A stretch of DNA of 41,141 nucleotides from Serendipita indica DSM 11827 (lineage: Eukaryota; Basidiomycota; Agaricomycetes; Sebacinales; Serendipitaceae). The translations under genes were made by a program, and so were the position numbers. Numbering within the stretch: position 1 is the first letter of the stretch; each line of letters begins with the position of its first letter. This document shows, piece by piece, positions 36,081-41,141 of the stretch. The stretch is taken from positions 1 through 41,141 of the forward strand of contig CAJVGD010000055.1 of NCBI GenBank assembly GCA_910890315.1, written 5' to 3'. The notes beneath the pieces were generated by a model. It did not search any database. It saw nothing but the letters and a program-made list of their open reading frames with translations, and had not been told where the DNA came from.

Positions 36081-37538
36081 ATGGCTTTTCGACTTGTACC
36101 TGCACTTCTTTTTGCTGGCTCTGCTATCGCCCAATCTGTCGGGATGTGGGGACAGTGTAAGTTTGGCACCTAGGCAAGCTGAGACGTGCATTGACTATTT
36201 CCAGGTGGAGGTATCAACTACAATGGGTCCAAAATTTGCGTTTCAGGAGCTGTGTGTACCTATGTCAACGATTGGTACAGTCAGTGCCTACCTGGGACGG
36301 CGACGTCCACTACAACACGAACCAGCAGTTCTACGACGCTAACGCCGTCGAGCTCTAGCTCTAGCATCCAGGCAACCACCACGACTCAGAGCTCTCAAAC
36401 TTCAACGTCCCCCCAACCCTCTGGCTCTTGCACCCCCCTCTCCGGCAATCCTACATCGTCCACGATTCCAAAACTCCCCGACCCATTCCAACGAGCCTCT
36501 GGATCTCGAGTCATAACCAAGGCTGAATGGCAATGCCGACGCGAGGAGATCAGTCAACTCATGCAGACGAACGAGCTTGGAACAAAACCTCCCAAGCCTT
36601 CCTCTGTCACCGGCTCTATGAGCGGTAACACCTTGACTATCAACGTTTCCGAGGCCGGCAAATCCATCTCGTTCTCCGTCAGCATTTCCTACCCTTCCTC
36701 TGGCACCGCGCCCTACCCTGCCATTATTGCGTACGGCGCCATGAGTATCCCGACGCCCGCTGGCGTCGCTGTCATCACCTTCAACAACGATGATATTGCC
36801 GCCCAGCAAAATAGCGGTAGTCGTGGCTCTGGCAAGTTTTACACCCTCTACGGGAGCAACCACAGTGCGGGTGCCCTCATCGCCTGGGCGTGGGGGGTGA
36901 GCAGAATTATTGACGCCATCGAGACCACTACCAACGTGCGTATCAATCCAGCAAAGATTGGCGTCACTGGGTGCTCTCGAAACGGCAAAGGCGCCATCGT
37001 CGCCGGCGCATTCGATACCCGCGTTGCGCTCACTATTCCCCAAGAATCTGGATCTGGTGGCTCGGCGTGCTGGCGTCTCTCTGATGCACAGAAAAGCAGC
37101 GGTCAGAATGTTCAGACGGCGTCCCAGATTATCACAGAGAATGTCTGGTTCTCCAAGTCGTTTGACCCCTTTGTCACCTCTGTCACTCGCCTACCATTCG
37201 ACCACCATCTGCTCGCTGGTATGGTCGCGCCACGGGGACTACTGGTCATTGAGAACACGTCCATGGAGTGGCTGGGCAACATGAGTTGCTTTGGCTGCAT
37301 GAAGGCAGGTCAAACGATCTACCAAGCCCTCGGTGTGCAGTCAAATATGGGCTTTTCCCAAGTCGGGAACCACAATCACTGCTCGTTCCCGTCTTCTCAA
37401 CAGACCGAGCTCACCGCGTTTGTCCAACGCTTCTTGTTCGACCAGTCGTCGGCCAACACTGCCATCTTCAAGACGGACGGGAACCTCAACTTTGACCAAG
37501 CTGGGTGGATGCCGTGGTCTGTTCCTACGCTCTCTTAG
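36081..37538 (+). CDS. CBM1-CE15 4-O-methyl-glucuronoyl methylesterase, secreted
   Basis: Two exons, 36081-36156 and 36205-37538, give 469 residues. The intron splits a CBM1 Cys codon (T|GT). A signal peptide (MAFRLVPALLFAGSAIAQ) is followed by a cellulose-binding CBM1 (SVGMWGQCGGINYNGSKICV to YSQCLPG), a Ser/Thr linker of about 60 residues and the esterase domain (from about CTPLSGNPTSS). The nucleophile lies in GCSRNGKG, a catalytic Glu in PQESGSGG and the His in GNHNHCSFP, the expected CE15 triad. The enzyme is secreted and cleaves ester bonds between lignin alcohols and glucuronoxylan, so it helps to separate lignin from hemicellulose. The gene appears intact, with no indels. Expression on plant material is expected from the family, not shown here. 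Confidence 0.94.
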
Positions 37539-37822
37539 CTAAACGAGGCTTGTTGCCCTAGAAGTGTACTACAATGCGACCGACTTGATGCTAGCGATGT
37601 CTTACCTTCATTTGACAAGCGAACATTTCGAGTAAGCATCTTATACTCACGATTAGTTGGAATCCACTTTTGTCGGCGGAGTGTTCAGAGTGCGCTTCCC
37701 GATATACTTGATCCGTTTTACACTAAACGCGAGGATACGCCACCTCCCCTCGTGCAATCCGGAACTCAAGACAGCATCACCGACTAGACAAAAAACGTTT
37801 GCAAGGATATTACAGGAGGCGT

Positions 37823-38873
37823 CTACGAATCCTCGTCTGGGTTAAGGCTATACTGGCCGGTGCTGCCGTTGTAGGTAAGTCGCCAGTTCGTTGTATCCTC
37901 GAGCTGAGCGAGGTCCCGCTCCCAGATCATACCCGTCTGGATCTCACCAGAGATAACTTCAGTCTCCTGGTAGTCCGAGGTCATGTAGGCGCGCAAAATG
38001 GGATGATACTTGCAGACGACTTGCGACGTGTTACTATTTCTCTTGTTAGATGGCAGTTAGATTTTGGTAGAGACGAGAAGCGCACCCGATTTTTGGGAAG
38101 TATAAGATCGCCTCCGGATCCTTCTTGGGGTTGGGCTGGAGACCTGTTCGAGGTGCAAGTGTCAGTAACTGTACAGAGCGCGTCAAAGGGCATACCGATA
38201 GCGATGTCTTGGATTTTTCCAGTGCTGTTTGTTGCAACTACAAAGCCGGGCCTCTTGTTCTTGTCGGTATCCTAGTTCTCTAGGTAAGTTTTTGCTGGAT
38301 ATATCTGGAGTACTGGCGCTCACGCTGATCAAGAGGTTCTTGTCCGAGTCCAAAGTAAAGTCTACTGCACCGCCGACCTATGCGAGGTGAGGTGTAGTAG
38401 CTACAAAGGTGAAGCGTACGTTGACATTCCCGAAAGTCGATGGGCTGATCAAGTTGTCGTCATCGATCTGGGGACCAATAAAACGAGCCTATAAAATGTT
38501 GGTGAGTGCGTCGTAAGGATGACGCAAATTCTGCAACATACTGGTTCACGTATTCGGCTTGAGCCTTCTTGTTGGCTAATTAAGGCTTAATATGTTATTT
38601 ATATGTCGGGAGAGACAACAAACTGTTGGTTGCGAACGGGATAACCCTATGGAGCTTTGTTAGCGTTGAGAAAAGTAGTCGGATGGGCTTCGACTCACTT
38701 CCAGGCGACCTTCTGCTGTGCAGTTCCAATGTCTTCGAGAGGCTTGAACGTGAGGAGAAGAGTTCCACCCTTTGCGAGGCCACTAGGGCGATGATCAATG
38801 CGACTGATAGATTGGACGCAGGTAGCACTCACGAGGCTCTGATGATGAGCTTCTTCTTAAATTGGTTCGACAT
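37823..38873 (-). CDS. U5: unrecognised small-protein family member, closest to U3
   Basis: Start MSNQFKKKLIIRAS at 38873. Exon 1 (41 nt) and exon 2 (38782-38699, 84 nt) have exactly the lengths seen in U1. The body reads GLAKGGTLLLTFKPLEDIG, KVAWK, VIPFATN, KKAQAEYVNQ, IDDDNLISPSTFGNVNVGGA, VDFTLDSDKNLLIS, ATNSTGKIQDIAIGLQPNPK and YHPILRAYMTSDYQETE, and ends NGSTGQYSLNPDEDS. All introns are GT-AG. In several exons the protein is nearly identical to U3. It lies tail-to-tail with the esterase gene, 284 bp from its stop codon. Function unknown. Confidence 0.77.
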
Positions 38874-39715
38874 TTCTGCAGATTTGAGAGACTGTTTTCG
38901 AGATCAAGGATGTCTGCAACGACTGGCAAGATGATACTGAGGACCAAGCTCACTCTTATACGAGGCGAGCACGCACATGTCACTCCCAGCGGAGACTTGG
39001 AGTCTCCGCGGAGATATGAGAGGATGGTGACATCTCACACAGCGCAAACTGATGGTGGAGAGGACGGACATACAGTATACAGTTGAAGTCAGAGGACGGT
39101 GGGGGCATCTAATGTGGTATTTGAATTGCAGAAACTCTCTAAACGAGTATATGTCCTCATTTGAATTCTTCAGTCTACTTCCATTCTGATTTTCGCTGCC
39201 CGAGATGAGTGATAACGATTAATATCATGCAGATTTTTTTAAAAAAATCTCAATGAATAAGAGGAAGAGAAACTTTGGTCAGTATGAGCGGAATAGACAT
39301 TTTTCGGGCCACACACACGTTCGGGTCACCTGAGCGCTAGGAGGACGGAAGCCATTGAGCGGGGCACCCGTTGCGCCGTTGGGGACATACTTCGACGATA
39401 CCTCACAGGTGATCTTTTAGGACTGCTACCCTGGAGCGCTTATTGCTGGCCGAAGGGATCCAACCTGAATGGGGCGTGTCCGCATTTCATTCTTGTCGCA
39501 AATCGGCCGGCACCCTACGACTCACATTTCAGTGCGGCGTTTGTCAATCTCCGGGACACAGGAGCATTTTACGAACTTTAGACCTCCTGGTTTTTACAAA
39601 CGAGCGAAGCTCTGTGTAAAATCCTTGCGTTCGGCTTCAATTCAGTGTGTCGTTCACTCTGACTACATATAGGCTGATTGCAGTTTTGTTCACTGCTGAC
39701 ATATGCGAGGACTAA
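38874..39715. other. Intergenic between U5 and U6
   Basis: This contains the perfect 20-bp palindrome at 39231-39250 and otherwise nothing I can name. Confidence 0.35.
39231..39250. repeat. Perfect 20-bp A/T palindrome
   Basis: AGATTTTTTT is followed directly by AAAAAAATCT. It could form a short hairpin or be a bidirectional terminator-like element for the U5 side. Chance is also plausible in AT-rich intergenic DNA. Confidence 0.5.
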
Positions 39716-40751
39716 TCAATCATCTAGGAGCAACTGGTACGTTCCGCGCTGTTCGTTGTACGTCAACTTCCAATAGGTCTCATCACCCAGCTTGGTCAAA
39801 TCCTGCTCCCAAATACTCGGCGACTGGATTTCACTTGTACTTGAGGGAGCATTTGTCACGTCTGACGTAATGTAGGCGTATAAGATTGGTTCGAATTTGA
39901 ACTCCACTGAATGAGAGTTCCTAGATATGATAAGTCGACATAGGTGATCAGGAACTGGCTCTCACAGAACTTCTGGAAAGTTCACAATCGGATCTGGGTC
40001 CTTTCGTGGGTTGGGTATCAGGCCTGCTCAGAAACACAAGAGAGAAAGAAGTCGGACATCAAAAGTATACTAAGCTGTAGGCAACATACCAATTTGAACG
40101 TTCAGAGTTCCTCCAGTTTCGTTACTGGCTACAACGAAGTCTGGCATGGTTCCTTTCTCTGTAGGCTTGAATATTGGTAGTTAAGTTCAAAAATGGATAG
40201 CTTCAATATCGCTTACAATAATCTGAATACCATTCTCTTTATCCCGGACTAGCTTGACTGCTCCGCCGACCTGGAAATATGTGAAAATAGAATTTGTCTG
40301 AGGGAGCTGACTGACTTTGACAGGTATATACGTCAAAGGATTGATCACATTGTCATAGGTTATTTGAGGGATGATGACGACGAGCCTAGACAGGGATTAG
40401 CTCCAGCCATCGCTGCCAGCCGTACCCACTGGTGCACATACTCCACAGTTGCAGTTCTTGCAGCTGTAGTAGCATATTCTGGCCAACATGAACTAATCTC
40501 TGTAACCAACACTTACATCTTGCAGCGAACTCTATGACTCTTCAATATCAATTAGTAGAGGCACCTTCGCAATATTAGATTACCTCCAGCAATTCTGCAG
40601 CTGCACTGCCAAGCCTTCCAGCTTCGTAAATGTCAGGAGGAGCTTGCATGGCTTGTTGATCCCCTACTTAACTAGTCTGCCAAATACAGCGCGCATGTCA
40701 CTGAAATACTCACTCTGCCTTAAATGTCATCTTTTTCTTGATGTCAGACAT
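39716..40751 (-). CDS. U6: most divergent member of the unrecognised small-protein family
   Basis: Start MSDIKKKMTFKAE at 40751. Later exons align with the family: KLLLTFTKLEG, CWR, VIEFAAR, ATVEYVHQ, LVVIIPQITYDNVINPLTY, a VGGAVKLV block, DFVVASNETGG, GLIPNPRKDPDPIVNFPEV, FEPILYAYITSDV, IWEQDLTKL and YWKLTYNEQRGTYQL. The stop is at 39716. Exons 2 onward are open and spliced with GT-AG introns. Between exon 1 and exon 2 the reading phase is off by one with the obvious donor and acceptor, so either a base is wrong or the splice site differs. It differs strongly from U1-U5 and is probably the oldest split in the set. Function unknown. Confidence 0.65.
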
Positions 40752-40807
40752 GTCGGTGAGCGTAAAATATGAGGAGGGGAGAATTTCTCAGGTGACAAGA
40801 AGCCACC

Positions 40808-40814
40808 TTTTTAT
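40808..40814 (-). promoter_or_regulatory. TATA box of U6
   Basis: On the minus strand the sequence reads GCTATAAAAAGG, about 57-63 bp before the ATG. Confidence 0.5.
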
Positions 40815-41141
40815 AGCAACCTCAACTACTGACGCATTCCGAGTTTTATTAGATACATTGTCGAGTCTTCTCTACGTACCGCATCCAAGAGGCCGGAGAG
40901 TACGGATATTGACATTGTATAGTATGTTCGCATTCGCTCGGTTCAAAGGCACAACTCGCGAAAAGATTCAGAGAAGGACTTGGCACGAAGAGCGGCCTTT
41001 GACGTGACTATATACGAGTGATGTATCTGAAAGCTCAAGAAAGGAATAAATCCCGGTAGCGGTATCAGTGAAGCCTCCAGGTCGTTGCGCACTTAATTCG
41101 AGGAGATTTTGCTCCTTCAGTATCACTGAAGAAGGATCTCC
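40815..41141. other. Window end, nothing recognised
   Basis: This is the upstream flank of U6. A short inverted motif (cttcagtatcactgaag) lies at about 41116-41132. No gene is seen. Confidence 0.35.

Noticed and set aside
36402-37043. Minus-strand open frame of 213 codons opposite the esterase
   Set aside because: The plus strand encodes the CE15 domain with its catalytic motifs. The antisense frame has no motif.

Overview
The window looks like nuclear DNA of a filamentous basidiomycete, most likely an agaricomycete of the Rhizoctonia/Ceratobasidiaceae type. The grounds are many short introns (about 43-60 nt) with GTRNGT donors and CTRAY branch points, up to 11 exons per gene, and fungal families such as the Zn(II)2Cys6 cluster, WSC domains and a CBM1-linked glucuronoyl esterase. 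The organism is an inference. All splice models were built by hand from splice signals, reading phase and comparison between paralogs.

Layout. 1-10.3 kb holds three tandem minus-strand genes (ZK1-ZK3), and a fourth copy on the plus strand lies at 16.3-19.0 kb (ZK4). Spliced, each reads as one protein: an N-terminal Zn(II)2Cys6-type cluster, a long low-complexity linker and a C-terminal TKL-like protein kinase domain. ZK2 and ZK4 carry a second cluster. This predicted DNA-binding/kinase fusion family is the most unusual thing in the window. Enolase (10.6-12.4 kb, minus) and an unrecognised basic protein gene (14.5-15.9 kb, plus) lie between ZK3 and ZK4, among diverged dispersed and inverted repeats of 0.1-0.5 kb.

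19.8-28.4 kb and 37.8-40.8 kb hold six paralogs (U1-U6) of an unrecognised small protein of about 217 residues, encoded in about nine exons within about 1.05 kb. Four are on the plus strand and two on the minus strand. A trypsin-like peptidase gene that appears broken sits between U1 and U2.

The space between the two U groups holds a secreted DUF1996-WSC-WSC protein (29.1-31.5 kb, minus), a divergent ribosomal protein pair RPS13/RPS6 (32.4-34.2 kb) and a secreted CBM1-CE15 glucuronoyl esterase (36.1-37.5 kb, plus). The esterase acts on lignin-carbohydrate esters, which fits a plant-degrading or plant-associated fungus.

Quality warning. Enolase, RPS13, RPS6 and the 14.5-kb gene all contain short indels, mostly single bases in homopolymers, that break very conserved reading frames. 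This looks like uncorrected sequencing error, so other apparent frameshifts here should be read with caution. No tRNA, CRISPR array, retroelement or intact transposon was recognised.
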